From: Polyangiaceae bacterium
GTDB lineage: Bacteria; Myxococcota_A; Polyangia; Polyangiales; Polyangiaceae
Reading direction: 5' to 3'
Length of the DNA: 64,000 bases
NCBI GenBank assembly: GCA_020633235.1
Contig: JACKEA010000008.1
Coordinates: 124,001 to 188,000, forward strand
Part shown: piece after piece, positions 1 through 8,617 of the stretch
Layout of the letters: every line of letters starts with the position of its first letter
Numbering within the stretch: position 1 is the first letter of the stretch
The notes under the pieces: generated by a model
Database searches by the model: none
Told to the model about the DNA's origin: nothing
What the model saw: only the letters and a program-made list of their open reading frames with translations
Position numbers and translations under genes: made by a program

Positions 1-732
1 GATTGCACCGCGAAGTGCGGCCTGCCCGGCTGCCCCGCTTGTTCCGGTCCCACCATGGTGTCGAACCAGGAGCCAGAAGGCGCCAAGTATCGCATCGACA
101 CCACGGAAGTGACCAACGCGCAGTACACCGAGTTCTTGAACGCCGCCGTACCCGTCGCGAATCAGCCGAGCGATTGCTCTTGGAATGACGACTACGCGCC
201 AGACACGTCGGAGCCGGGGTGCACGGCCTCCCTCTTCAACCTCGGCACCCGAGCAACGTACCCCGTGGTGTGCGTCGATTGGTGCGATGCTCGCGCATAC
301 TGCGAATGGGCGGGAAAGCGGCTGTGCCTGAACGCCGGCGGCAAGCCTACGGACGGATTCCCCTCGGCCGAGTGGGTCTACGCCTGCAGCGCGAACGACA
401 CACAGACCTTCCCCTACGGCGATAGCTACGACACGAACGCTTGCAACGGTCAGGACCATGGGGTGAAGGGCTTGGTCCCCGTCGCCTCGCTGCCGTCTTG
501 CGAGGGTGGCCTGCCGGGTTTGTTCGACATGTCCGGGAATGCCTATGAGTGGGAGGGCACGTGCAACGACCCTGGGCCTCTCGCCAACTGCAGTGCATCC
601 GGCGGAAGCTACAAGTGGGATAACATCAACGGAAAGCTCCAGTGCATTCCGACGATTGGAGGGCAATCGCCCGCGCGAACGAGCCACTGGAATGACCTGG
701 GATTCCGCTGTTGCGCGGACGCACTGCCATGA
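1..732 (+). CDS. FGE-sulfatase (SUMF1-type) domain protein, 5' end missing
   Basis: The frame is open from the first base of the window, so the N-terminus lies outside; 243 residues are visible. Recognisable formylglycine-generating-enzyme/sulfatase-modifying-factor features are the DTTEVTNAQYTEFLNA segment near the start, WCDARAYCEWAGKRLC, the FDMSGNAYEWEG motif and a terminal GFRCC. In this fold family such segments build the C-type-lectin-like core; members are either true formylglycine-generating enzymes or, more often in myxobacteria, secreted proteins of unknown activity. Several cysteines precede the domain (DCTAKCGLPGCPAC), which fits an extracytoplasmic protein. The TGA stop overlaps the ATG of the next gene (ATGA), so the two are probably translationally coupled. 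The specific function is unknown. Confidence 0.8.
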   Translation, partial: DCTAKCGLPGCPACSGPTMVSNQEPEGAKYRIDTTEVTNAQYTEFLNAAVPVANQPSDCSWNDDYAPDTSEPGCTASLFNLGTRATYPVVCVDWCDARAYCEWAGKRLCLNAGGKPTDGFPSAEWVYACSANDTQTFPYGDSYDTNACNGQDHGVKGLVPVASLPSCEGGLPGLFDMSGNAYEWEGTCNDPGPLANCSASGGSYKWDNINGKLQCIPTIGGQSPARTSHWNDLGFRCCADALP

Positions 733-1688
733 AGTCGTCGACACTGTTCTTCACCTCAGCGGTAGTGGCGCTGATTGCGATGACGCGCTGCGGTGGCAGG
801 AGCACGTCGGACCGACCCACCGGTGAGGACTCGGGTTCGCCTTGTAGTGGTGGTGGGTGCGCGAGCTCCGATGCCAGTGCAGAAGGCGGCGTGCTGGACG
901 CGGCGACCAGTGATGCGCTCGACGGATCGCTGGATGCACTGCACGACGGAGCGGGCGACGGACCGAGCGACGCCGCTTCGGAGCCCGCAGCCTGCTCGCC
1001 GTTGGATGGATCCGCTGGATCGTGTGATCCGTTGGCCCAGTGCGGCTGCCCCAACGACATGGCGTGTGGGCTTGCGCCGGCCTACAACGTCGAGTTGAAA
1101 CCCGCGACCATCTGCCATCCCGCGGGCAGCGCGAAGCCCCAAAGCCATTGCAGCTCGAGTGATGACTGCGCAGCGGGCTACGAATGCGCTTGGGCAGCCT
1201 GCCGGCCCATCTGTGCTTCCGACGCGGATTGCGCGGGCAAGGCGCCGTACAACACGTGCCTTCACATCAAGTACACCGACACACTATGGGAACCGCCGGA
1301 CATGGAAGGGCCCTACGGTGTCTGCCTGGCCGAATGTGATCCGGCGAATCCGAAGTATGCCAGCGGGGACTTCCTTGCCTGTGGAAAAGGGTTTCAGTGC
1401 CAACCGGTACCGCCCAACACGCTGGATGTCGTTCCGGGACAGACCATGTGCATGTACTGGAGCGACCAGCCGCGCCTGGGCGCTGGCCAGGCCTGTACGT
1501 ATGACAACGACTGCGACCCGGGATTCGCGTGTAGGCCCATCACGCTGACGCCTCCGGATGACGGCGGCATCATGGTCGTCTGTCGGCGCTGGTGTCACGT
1601 GGGCGACAACAGCTGTGGCAGCAGCGCCTGTGAGCCGACCGGCCTGTTTGCGGGCGACGTAGAGCTCGGGCTCTGTCTGCCATGGTAG
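729..1688 (+). CDS. Secreted cysteine-rich protein, unknown function
   Basis: This 319-residue protein starts at the ATG overlapping the previous stop. An upstream in-frame TTG at 711 is possible but would lengthen the n-region for no gain. The N-terminus has a signal-like hydrophobic stretch followed by MTRCGG; the Arg before Cys makes a classical lipobox doubtful. A low-complexity Ser/Asp/Ala/Gly linker to about residue 95 is followed by roughly 220 residues with regularly spaced cysteines in motifs such as CSSSDDCAAGYEC and CTYDNDCDPGFAC. These resemble the EB-like or dickkopf-like Cys modules common on myxobacterial surface proteins. No enzymatic motif is visible. Its job may be linked to the FGE-fold protein it is coupled to. 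Confidence 0.75.
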   Translation: MKSSTLFFTSAVVALIAMTRCGGRSTSDRPTGEDSGSPCSGGGCASSDASAEGGVLDAATSDALDGSLDALHDGAGDGPSDAASEPAACSPLDGSAGSCDPLAQCGCPNDMACGLAPAYNVELKPATICHPAGSAKPQSHCSSSDDCAAGYECAWAACRPICASDADCAGKAPYNTCLHIKYTDTLWEPPDMEGPYGVCLAECDPANPKYASGDFLACGKGFQCQPVPPNTLDVVPGQTMCMYWSDQPRLGAGQACTYDNDCDPGFACRPITLTPPDDGGIMVVCRRWCHVGDNSCGSSACEPTGLFAGDVELGLCLPW

Positions 1689-1939
1689 TCGAGCAACGCT
1701 GGCGCAGGTCCATCAGGCGGTTTCAGTCGTTGCGCCGGTTGCCCACAGAGGTGCGTCATGGCGAGGCATCCAGCATCTGTTTTGTCGGCTTTGAGCTCGT
1801 GCCACTGGATTGAGCGCTACGCGGCCCCTCGCAGCCCAACCGTCTGGACACCGGCGTGGCTGCGTCCGGACCCGCGTGCCCGATCGCGCCAAAAAGTGGG
1901 GATGAAACCGCGTGGCACGAAGCTCGCTATGTCGCGTGC

Positions 1940-2569
1940 ATGCGCGTCGAAGCGGTAGCGGGACTCGGGCTGATGGCGTTGGCCGTGGCCTGCGGTGGCA
2001 AGAACGACGAGGCCTTGTTCGGCTCCCAGACGCCGCCGGGACCCACCGCCTCCGCTCCCGCGATCCAAACCGCGACCTGCGCGGGGCGCTGTGGTGGAGC
2101 GTCGGCGGACAAGTCCTGCGCGTGCGATGCCCAGTGTGCCGCGGCGGGGGATTGCTGCGCGGACTACGAAAGCGTGTGCGCCGCGCCGCCAGCGGCCAGC
2201 GGTGGTGCGGGCGGGGCCGGGGGCACAGGAGGCGAAAGCGCCGGCGGTGCGAGCGGGGGCAGCGCCGGGCAGCCGGGCTCCGGCGGCGCGCCGACGCTGC
2301 CAGAGAACGGAAGCTGCCAGGGGATGTGCGGCGGGGCAGCACCGGATCAGTCGTGTTGGTGCGACGCCGCGTGCACGGACTACGGCGATTGCTGCGGCGA
2401 CTTCGCTGCGGCGTGCCCTGCCGGTGGCGTCGGCCCGAACACCGGCTGCACACCGGCCTTGTGTCAAAGCGGGATGCCCGCGTACGAGAACGGAAGCGAG
2501 TGCTACTGCGACGCCGCGTGCACGGATTACGGCGACTGTTGCAGCAACAAGCCGAGCGCGTGCAACTGA
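1940..2569 (+). CDS. Lipoprotein with three somatomedin-B-like modules
   Basis: A 209-residue lipoprotein. The ATG at 1940 gives MRVEAVAGLGLMALAVAC with a good lipobox (Cys18), so the longer open frame upstream is not used. Three disulphide-rich modules follow, at about residues 47-80, 126-159 and 170-208. Each has eight cysteines in the somatomedin-B order: C, C, a CxC pair, C, an adjacent CC pair and C, with GDCC and the CxCD signature (for example CACDAQC and GDCCADY). Modules 1 and 2 are separated by a Gly/Ala/Ser-rich linker. In animals this module occurs in vitronectin and related extracellular proteins, where it mediates protein binding; here only the cysteine framework supports the call. 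The gene converges on the zinc-ribbon protein downstream with 3 bp between stop codons, and a dispersed repeat begins 9 bp after the stop. Confidence 0.8.
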   Translation: MRVEAVAGLGLMALAVACGGKNDEALFGSQTPPGPTASAPAIQTATCAGRCGGASADKSCACDAQCAAAGDCCADYESVCAAPPAASGGAGGAGGTGGESAGGASGGSAGQPGSGGAPTLPENGSCQGMCGGAAPDQSCWCDAACTDYGDCCGDFAAACPAGGVGPNTGCTPALCQSGMPAYENGSECYCDAACTDYGDCCSNKPSACN

Positions 2570-2572
2570 AGC

Positions 2573-3325
2573 TCAGGCTTGTCGGTCCGCCGCGGAAGCG
2601 TCCGGCACGGGTCGATCCACGATGCCGAGACGGCGCTCCACCGTCTTCTCGATGAACAACAGGTCTTCGCCCTGGGCGGAGACGAGTAGCGCCCGCCGCG
2701 AGCCGTCCTTCAACAGGGCCGTGAGCACGGAATGCTCGCGCGGCGGGTCGCGGTACGTCCCGCTCACCACGAAGAGCTGCTCGAGCTCCGCGCTGGCGAC
2801 GGCCTTGGCCGGCCACAGCGGGAGCGGACCCGAGCGCACGCGTACTTCCGACTCGTCTGCGGTGACGATGGTGGTGTTCACCATGGACGCGAAGAGCACG
2901 TAGGAGAAGACGACAATGACGAAGCCGAGGATGGCGGCGTTCAGGTCGTGCAGATCGCCCCGCACGAACAGCACCACCACGCCGATCAGCACCGCCAGGT
3001 ACATCACGCAGCCGCACCCTTCACGGCGCATGGCTCGGCTGGTGGGGAGTGTGATTCGGAGCGGCGCGCCGTCGTCGCCCGGCGCAATGCGATAACCCGC
3101 GGGTACCGGCCGGCGTCCGGGATCGAGCGTCACGTCCTCGGGGAGCTTTGCGTCCGGTGCCTCCAGCCGAGGGGGACGGGGAACCGACGGCGGCAGCTCG
3201 GTGCCGTCGGGCGCCGCGTAGGCGTCGAACAGCGTGTGGCAGGCGCGGCACTTGGCGATCATTCGCTGCGCGTCCACGTCCTGCGGCAAGATGTCCGCGC
3301 CGCAGCGCTTGCAGCGAAAGTCCAC
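2573..3325 (-). CDS. Zinc-ribbon membrane protein, unknown function
   Basis: A 250-residue protein. The N-terminus has a CxxC...CxxC zinc ribbon (Cys5, Cys8, Cys26, Cys29) of the kind found in MJ0042/zinc-ribbon_5 sensors. A Pro-rich linker follows, then two adjacent hydrophobic segments at about residues 103-122 and 128-148 that should cross the membrane as a hairpin, and then a soluble domain of about 95 residues rich in beta-type sequence. I do not recognise the C-terminal domain. The last codons are supplied by a copy of the dispersed repeat, giving the tail DASAADRQA. The gene converges on the somatomedin-B-type lipoprotein with only 3 bp between stops. Confidence 0.75.
   Translation of the reverse strand: MDFRCKRCGADILPQDVDAQRMIAKCRACHTLFDAYAAPDGTELPPSVPRPPRLEAPDAKLPEDVTLDPGRRPVPAGYRIAPGDDGAPLRITLPTSRAMRREGCGCVMYLAVLIGVVVLFVRGDLHDLNAAILGFVIVVFSYVLFASMVNTTIVTADESEVRVRSGPLPLWPAKAVASAELEQLFVVSGTYRDPPREHSVLTALLKDGSRRALLVSAQGEDLLFIEKTVERRLGIVDRPVPDASAADRQA
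2578..2599 (+). repeat. Dispersed intergenic repeat, copy 1
   Basis: This copy carries the full 16-bp core TCGGTCCGCCGCGGAA, preceded by CTTG. It lies between two convergent genes and forms the last codons of the minus-strand one, which therefore ends in DASAADRQA. The family consensus read in this direction is TGTCGGTCCGCCGCGGAACC. Confidence 0.75.
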
Positions 3326-3376
3326 GACGTGATGCTACCGCGACGTGGCAGCGGTGTCCCCGGCGTCGTGCCGCGC

Positions 3377-3397
3377 GGTTTCCGCGGCGGACCGACA
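3377..3397 (-). repeat. Dispersed intergenic repeat, copy 2
   Basis: Read on the minus strand it is TGTCGGTCCGCCGCGGAAAC, with the exact 16-bp core. It sits 14 bp beyond the stop of the lipoprotein gene ending at 3412 and 51 bp before the start of the zinc-ribbon gene. Confidence 0.75.
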
Positions 3398-3411
3398 TGA
3401 AAACAGAGTAG

Positions 3412-5352
3412 CTACTTGGCGAGCCGGTGCTCGCACACGGACCAGGGCGCCAGCTGCTCACCGAAGACGCAGTACAGGTAGCCTGGGGGATCCATGTCTT
3501 GCATGAGCACGCGCGCGTCGCCGTCGAAACGGAGCGTGCCCTTCTCGTTCTTGCCGCGGGCTAACGCGCGCTCCGGCGGCTTGCCGGTGAACTGGAGCTT
3601 CTCCGCCATGCCCAGCTGCACTTGGCGGTCCTGAACCCCCGGCGCGAGATCCCACAGGCGCCCTTCGTTCACCAGGAAGCGATCGAGCTTCACCTCGGCT
3701 TCCTGACTCTCGAGGGAGGCGATGAGCTCGCCGCTCTCGGTGTCGTACACGTCGAAGGTGGGATACGACTGCGCCACCAACAAGCGATTGTCGAGGAAGA
3801 AAGCGGTGAGCCAGTTCACGCCGAAGTGAACGTCGATGCGGTGGCGGACCTTCAGCGTGCTCGCATCGGCGATGACCAGACGAATGTCCTGATCCTTCTG
3901 GTCGGAGGTGTAGGCCGCGACCGTCTTGCCGTCGAAGCTTAGGATCGCGTTCTCGGTCCACGAATGCACGGTGGCAAAGGCGGGCTCGACGACCTTGCGC
4001 GGTGGCTTCGCCAGGGAGACAAGCGGGACGATGGCCGCGTGCTCCGAGCTCATCCAGCCGACGTTCACGGCCCGAAGCCGCGGCGGACCGACCGGCTTTC
4101 GCCGAGGCGCCCCGGAGAAGCGGTGCTTTTCGAGATCGACGTAGCGAATCGGTCCGCTGGAGCTGAGCGCTGCGCTCTGGGTGCCGCGCACCACGTGGAT
4201 GCCGAGATCTTCAGGGCTCTTCAGTTTGCCGAGGGGAAGGCGCACGTTCGCGCTGCCGTCCAGGGCGAGCACATGCACCGCGAACGGTCCGCCCTTGGCC
4301 TGTCGGCGGACGAGCACCAGCTGATCGCGGTCGGCGTCCACGTCACAGGCCACCACGTCGCTCATGCGCGCGGTGACGCGGTCCGTGTCGCCGTCGATCA
4401 CCAGCGCGTTACCCGTCTCGCAGTCGACCCAATAGCGCCCGCCGGCCACGCTGCGGGCGCGCTCCAACGGCCCACGCTGTAGCTCGAGCTTCTCGCTCAG
4501 CACGGGCTTTGGAGCGTCCACGCCGCTGAGCAGGGTGACGCCGTCCTCGTTGGCGGCAACCCCGCGCCCGCTCCGGAGCAGCGTGTGGCGCACCGCCGCT
4601 GGAAGCTCCGTGCCCTTGGCGGTGACGGACGCGTAGCCCCACGCGCTCGTGCGGTAGGCCACGACCAGCTGGCCCTTGTCGTTCGCGCTCACCGAGGGGG
4701 CGTACTCGCCCTCGCCCAACAGACGCACGGGCCGTCCGGTGAGGGGCGAGCCCGCGAGGCGGACCACGACGGCGTGGATCCGGCCGCTGGGCTCCGCTGC
4801 GGCGGTGACGACGATCGTCTGCGGATCGAGCACTGCCAGAACCTTCAGCGTGCGCAGCGCGACGGCGCGGGCGGGCGCCTGGTTCTTTCGCTCGAACGCG
4901 AGCAGCGCCGCGTCCAGTGCCCGCTGTCGAGCGCTGCCCTCGAGCGTCGCGCTCTTCTCGAGCAGGCGCTCCGCGAGCGCTCCATCGTCCTCCAGCGGCG
5001 CGTGCGCGAGCTTCTTGGCCAGAGCCTTGGTCTGCGCCGAGACGTCCGTGCGCGCGGCCACCCGGCGTGCCACCGTGCGGAGCTCCGAGCCCCACTGCAT
5101 GTCCGAGAGCAGCGTCAGTCGCGCTTCGTCGAGCGTCTCGCTGCTGCAGCCGCCCTCTTGGCTGAGCTGCCAAGCTCGATCCAGCTCGCCGTCGCTGTCG
5201 AGCTCACGAATGCGTTCGGCGCGCTCGGCACAGGGATCCGCCGTCGGCGCGCTGACGGTGACCGGCGCCGGATCAGGCGGCGGTTTCGGCTCCGGCTTCT
5301 GCCCGCCACAGGCACTCAGCAAGCACAGCCCGATACCGAGCACCCGCCGCAT
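3412..5352 (-). CDS. Large lipoprotein, possible beta-propeller, unknown function
   Basis: A 646-residue lipoprotein. The ATG at 5352 has an AAGGTG-type ribosome site just upstream and gives MRRVLGIGLCLLSAC (lipobox LSAC); a GTG 15 bases earlier is a weaker start. After a Pro-rich linker comes a helical segment to about residue 170, with many Glu, Arg and Leu. The rest is repetitive beta-type sequence with motifs such as DADRDQLVLVRR and FDVYDTESGELIASL, typical of WD40/YVTN-like propellers, although repeats cannot be counted reliably by eye. No enzymatic motif is seen. The neighbour upstream on the same strand is of similar size and style (lipoprotein plus propeller-like text), so the two may be diverged paralogues or work together. 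Dispersed repeats flank this gene on both sides. Confidence 0.75.
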   Translation of the reverse strand: MRRVLGIGLCLLSACGGQKPEPKPPPDPAPVTVSAPTADPCAERAERIRELDSDGELDRAWQLSQEGGCSSETLDEARLTLLSDMQWGSELRTVARRVAARTDVSAQTKALAKKLAHAPLEDDGALAERLLEKSATLEGSARQRALDAALLAFERKNQAPARAVALRTLKVLAVLDPQTIVVTAAAEPSGRIHAVVVRLAGSPLTGRPVRLLGEGEYAPSVSANDKGQLVVAYRTSAWGYASVTAKGTELPAAVRHTLLRSGRGVAANEDGVTLLSGVDAPKPVLSEKLELQRGPLERARSVAGGRYWVDCETGNALVIDGDTDRVTARMSDVVACDVDADRDQLVLVRRQAKGGPFAVHVLALDGSANVRLPLGKLKSPEDLGIHVVRGTQSAALSSSGPIRYVDLEKHRFSGAPRRKPVGPPRLRAVNVGWMSSEHAAIVPLVSLAKPPRKVVEPAFATVHSWTENAILSFDGKTVAAYTSDQKDQDIRLVIADASTLKVRHRIDVHFGVNWLTAFFLDNRLLVAQSYPTFDVYDTESGELIASLESQEAEVKLDRFLVNEGRLWDLAPGVQDRQVQLGMAEKLQFTGKPPERALARGKNEKGTLRFDGDARVLMQDMDPPGYLYCVFGEQLAPWSVCEHRLAK

Positions 5353-5371
5353 GCCACCTTCTATCACGCTT

Positions 5372-7213
5372 TCATTCTTGTTGGTCCGCCGCGGAAGCGT
5401 CGAGCACCGTGCGCGCGTAGCGTCCTCTCACCCGCGAGCATTCGGAGAGCGGCACCAGACGCGAGTCCACTCGGCACGCGAGGCGCGGCTCGGCGTGGAG
5501 GCCCACGAGCTCCACGGCGCCGTCTGGATAGCGCACCACGGCGCCATCCTGGGCGAGCGGGCGCACCGTGGCGAGCCATCGTCCCGTGCCGGCGTCTTGG
5601 ATCTCGACGTTGCCCGACAGCAACCGAAAGCGTCGACCCGGAGCGTAGGCTTGGTGTTCGGGATGGACGCCGCTCACGCGGCTCACCTCGAACGAGCGCA
5701 AGTCCCAGCTCCGGCCGGCTCCGGTCGCGGACCAGGGGCCCACGCCATCGAGCATCGCAGGCGTTCCTGGGTGTTCGCCCGGTTTCGATTGTGGTGCGCC
5801 GAGGCGTGCGCCGGACTTCACGTCGATGCGTGTGCTGGCTCCGTCGACCTCCGCTTCCAAGAGGCGATCGTGATCGCGGAACGCGAGCGAGAGGGTCAGG
5901 CCGTTGACGGTGTTCCGGGGCGTCGGAAACACGACGGTGTGTCGGGGGCGCAGCGTGCGAGCGCTCGCGATCACGAGGACGAGATCCTCGAGCGCTCCTC
6001 CGGGCTGATCCAGCCGCGCCTCGAACCACGCGAGCACTTGCTGATCGGCGCTCAGGGCGCGGTTGCAGTGGCTGGCGCCGAACACCACGGCGCTCGGCAG
6101 GACGATCCGGTCGCTGCTGGTCTGCGCGTGCAGCGGGACCGGGACCACCACCGCCTTGCCGCCGCCTCGCTCGAAGCACGACCAGCGGGTGCCCTTCGGC
6201 GGGCGGGGCAGAGCGCCGGACACGTTGAACAGCACCTCCGGCTCGCACGAGATGTCCTTGGCGTAGTCCGTGTAGGCGCACACGAAGCCGTCGTCGCTCA
6301 GCACGGCGCGCAGGAGATTGTAGGGCGGAGGTCGGATCAGCGGCCGCTCTTTGCCGACGCGGCGCTGCCGGCCGCTGGGCAACGAGAACGTGTGAGCCGT
6401 GCCGTCGTTGCCCAGAAACACGACGTGTCGCTCGTCGGCCGAGAACGCCAGGGCAAAGCTGTCGCGAAAACCGAGCTCGGCGTCGAGCACTCGGGCGTCG
6501 TCCTCCACGCGTCGAACGACGAACCGTCCCACCGCTGCGTGCTGCTCGTCCGGAGATCGGGTGAGCTGGAACGTGCCGACGTACTTGCCGCTCGCCGAGA
6601 CTTCAGCGGCTCCGGACGTGTGCAGGATCCGTCCCTTGCCGAGCTCGATGAGATCCGAAGCTTCCTCTTGGGAGCGCAGCAGCAGCCGGTCGTCGCCGAG
6701 CCAGCGCGCGCTTTCCGCGAGGCCTTCGAGACGTTCGACCAGCGATAGATCTGTGGCGCTCAGCACCTCGGGAGGCTGTGACAGCCAAGCCACGCGCCGG
6801 CCATTGGGCGAGAGCTCGGCGCCGCCGCTGAACGGGCTCCAGTGCTCCTTTCCAGTGGAGGGCTGGAGCAGCAACGCGCCTTTCGGCGTGCCGTACACCG
6901 CGACCAGATCGCGGCCGAGCCGATCCATGCTCGATGCCCGAAACCAGCGATCGGAGCTGACGCGGATCCCGAGGTTGCCCTCGACGTCGTAGCTCTCCTC
7001 GCCGACCTCCGAGAGGAACGTGAGCACTCCCGTGTTTGGCGCTGCACTGGGCTTGCGCGGAATGCGTCGCGGCGTTTGCTGCGCGGCGGGCCTTGGTCGC
7101 TGCGGGGGTGTCGAGGTCACGCCGCAGCCTGTCGCGACGAAGATCGTCAGCGCCACCATCCGTGCCGAGGGGCTTGCCTCCGCTCGCTTTCGATAAGAAC
7201 ATCGTGGGATCAT
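5372..7213 (-). CDS. Large lipoprotein, propeller-like, unknown function
   Basis: About 613 residues if translation begins at the ATG at 7213 (MIPRCSYRKRAEAS...), which supplies a basic n-region before the lipobox VATGC. The ATG at 7159 is the alternative but leaves a signal with no positive charge. The frame stays open far upstream because of base composition, and that part is not coding. The body is beta-rich with propeller-like phrases such as ALAFSADERHVVFLGNDG and VAWLSQPPEVLSATD, suggesting WD40-like repeats. No catalytic motif was found. The C-terminus DASAADQQE is encoded by a dispersed repeat. The chosen start overlaps by two bases the divergent ATG of the pectin-acetylesterase-like gene, which is tight and leaves the start uncertain. 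Confidence 0.65.
   Translation of the reverse strand: MIPRCSYRKRAEASPSARMVALTIFVATGCGVTSTPPQRPRPAAQQTPRRIPRKPSAAPNTGVLTFLSEVGEESYDVEGNLGIRVSSDRWFRASSMDRLGRDLVAVYGTPKGALLLQPSTGKEHWSPFSGGAELSPNGRRVAWLSQPPEVLSATDLSLVERLEGLAESARWLGDDRLLLRSQEEASDLIELGKGRILHTSGAAEVSASGKYVGTFQLTRSPDEQHAAVGRFVVRRVEDDARVLDAELGFRDSFALAFSADERHVVFLGNDGTAHTFSLPSGRQRRVGKERPLIRPPPYNLLRAVLSDDGFVCAYTDYAKDISCEPEVLFNVSGALPRPPKGTRWSCFERGGGKAVVVPVPLHAQTSSDRIVLPSAVVFGASHCNRALSADQQVLAWFEARLDQPGGALEDLVLVIASARTLRPRHTVVFPTPRNTVNGLTLSLAFRDHDRLLEAEVDGASTRIDVKSGARLGAPQSKPGEHPGTPAMLDGVGPWSATGAGRSWDLRSFEVSRVSGVHPEHQAYAPGRRFRLLSGNVEIQDAGTGRWLATVRPLAQDGAVVRYPDGAVELVGLHAEPRLACRVDSRLVPLSECSRVRGRYARTVLDASAADQQE
5377..5398 (+). repeat. Dispersed intergenic repeat, copy 3
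   Basis: One mismatch to the core (TTGGTCC for TCGGTCC). It encodes the C-terminal tail DASAADQQ of the minus-strand gene ending at 5372 and lies 25 bp upstream of the next minus-strand start at 5352. Confidence 0.7.
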
Positions 7214-8617
7214 GAGAAGACTGCTGCTTCTGGTGGGGATGGCGTTGGCGGTGGTGGGTTGCGGTGGAGACGACGCTGCCGGAGGCAGTGGTGGCTCGGC
7301 GGGAAGCTCGGCAGCGGAGGCGTGGCCGGCGCCGCCGGCAGCGCAGGTGCGTCGAGCGTGGCACTGATCGACGAGGTGTTGAAGGACGCCTGCCCCGCCG
7401 GCAGCAAGGCTCCCGGAACCGGGGTGGCGCCCGGCACCGAGCTGCACAAAGCCACCCTCGACGATGATAGCGCCGTATGCAACGACGGCAGTCCCGCGAT
7501 CATGTACGTGCGCCGCGCCGCCAACGCTGCCAGCGAGGGAGACTGGGTGATCTTCCTGCAAGCAGGCGGTGGCTGCTCCAGCTGGGAGGTTTGCCGAAAC
7601 CGCTTTTGCAGCTACCAGACCAGCTACGACGCCGCGAAGATGACGTCCACGCTGGCGCCGGAGGTGGCATCGGCTTCCGGGCTCATGTCCCGCACGGCGA
7701 AGAACGCCTTCGGCAACGCGAACCAGGTCTACGTCTACTACTGCAGCTCGGACAATTGGCTGGGCCGCCGCGGAAACGTGGTGCTCGAAGATCCCAACGG
7801 CTCCGGTCCGTCCTTCCGACTGCACTTCCGCGGCTTTCAGATCGTAGAGGCCGTCGTGAAGGCGCTCATGGCCGGCGCCTCGTCCGACGACAAGGCGGAG
7901 ACGCTGCCCAAGCTCGACACGGCGACGCGGGTGCTGTTCGGCGGAAGCTCTGCGGGCTCCACGGGCGCGACCCAGGCGCTGGATTGGTTTCGCGGACAGG
8001 TTCCCGGTGCGCAGGTCGTCGGCACCTTCGATTCGATCCTCGACCCGTTGCCCGAGGACGTGGACGACGCGACGATGCGCGAGAGCTGGCAAATCGGGAT
8101 CCAGCATCGCTACGACGAAGCGTTTGTCGCCCTGTACGACGCCCACCTGGACGAGAGCTGTGTGGCGGCGCACGGCGGCGCCAGTCCCGAGCTGTGCAGC
8201 CTCGGATCTCACGTGCGCTTGAATCACGTGACCACGCCGTTCTTCGACCGCCAAGACCTGAGCGACCCCGTGCAGTTCGGCTACTTCAGCTCGGCGGGCG
8301 GCACCATGACGCAGCTGGTCGACGCCATCGAGAAGACCGCGAAGCGGCTGCCCGACATCAAGAACAGCGCTGAAGAAAAGAGCGAGATCGCACGGGCGCC
8401 CGGCGTGCACGTCAGCAACTGCGGGCAGCACATCGTCATGTTGAACGGTCCGTGGTTCGGTGTGGCGCAGAACGGCAACGCCACGGTGGAGCTATCCGGC
8501 AATCCGATCACGGTGCATGACGCCATGGTCTCGTGGATCGCCGGCAACCCGGTGGCGGCCATCGACACGAATCCATCGACCACCTCGAGCTGCGCGGCGA
8601 CGACGTCGGATCAGTGA
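7212..8617 (+). CDS. Pectin acetylesterase (PAE/Notum-family) lipoprotein, apparent frameshift
   Basis: From the ATG at 7212 the sequence encodes a clear lipoprotein signal (MRRLLLLVGMALAVVGC), then runs into a Gly/Ser linker and stops at about 7362. The large catalytic region lies in a different frame, open from before 7280 to 8617. It shows PAE features: the catalytic-serine motif GGSSAG, conserved Cys pairs, LQAGGGCSSWEVC, VYVYYCSSDNWLG and the late HVSNCGQHIV segment. Family members are alpha/beta-hydrolases that remove O-acetyl groups from pectin or related polymers. Signal and enzyme would join if one base were lost or two gained between about 7281 and 7340. Either the gene is broken, it is a sequence error, or translation starts at a GTG inside the linker and makes a cytoplasmic form. 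The 3' end overlaps the convergent cytochrome gene by 7 bp. Confidence 0.65.

Noticed and set aside
1689..1939. Possible small gene between the Cys-rich protein and the somatomedin-B lipoprotein
   Set aside because: Open frames exist on both strands but have Arg/Pro-rich shadow composition and no ribosome site; nothing recognisable was seen in these 251 bases.
4077..4092. CCGCGGCGGACCGAC inside the large lipoprotein gene
   Set aside because: It matches 15 bases of the repeat but is mid-gene, without the GGTT flank; it may be chance in GC-rich coding DNA, so it was not counted as a copy.
7764..7778. Near match to the dispersed-repeat core (GGCCGCCGCGGAAAC) inside the esterase gene
   Set aside because: It lies in coding sequence, lacks the TTGTCGG half and is explained by codons for GRRGN in GC-rich DNA.
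7214..8431. Upstream extension of the minus-strand lipoprotein gene to 8431
   Set aside because: It runs opposite the pectin-acetylesterase coding sequence and is open only because of GC bias; the lipoprotein signal near 7213-7159 sets the start.
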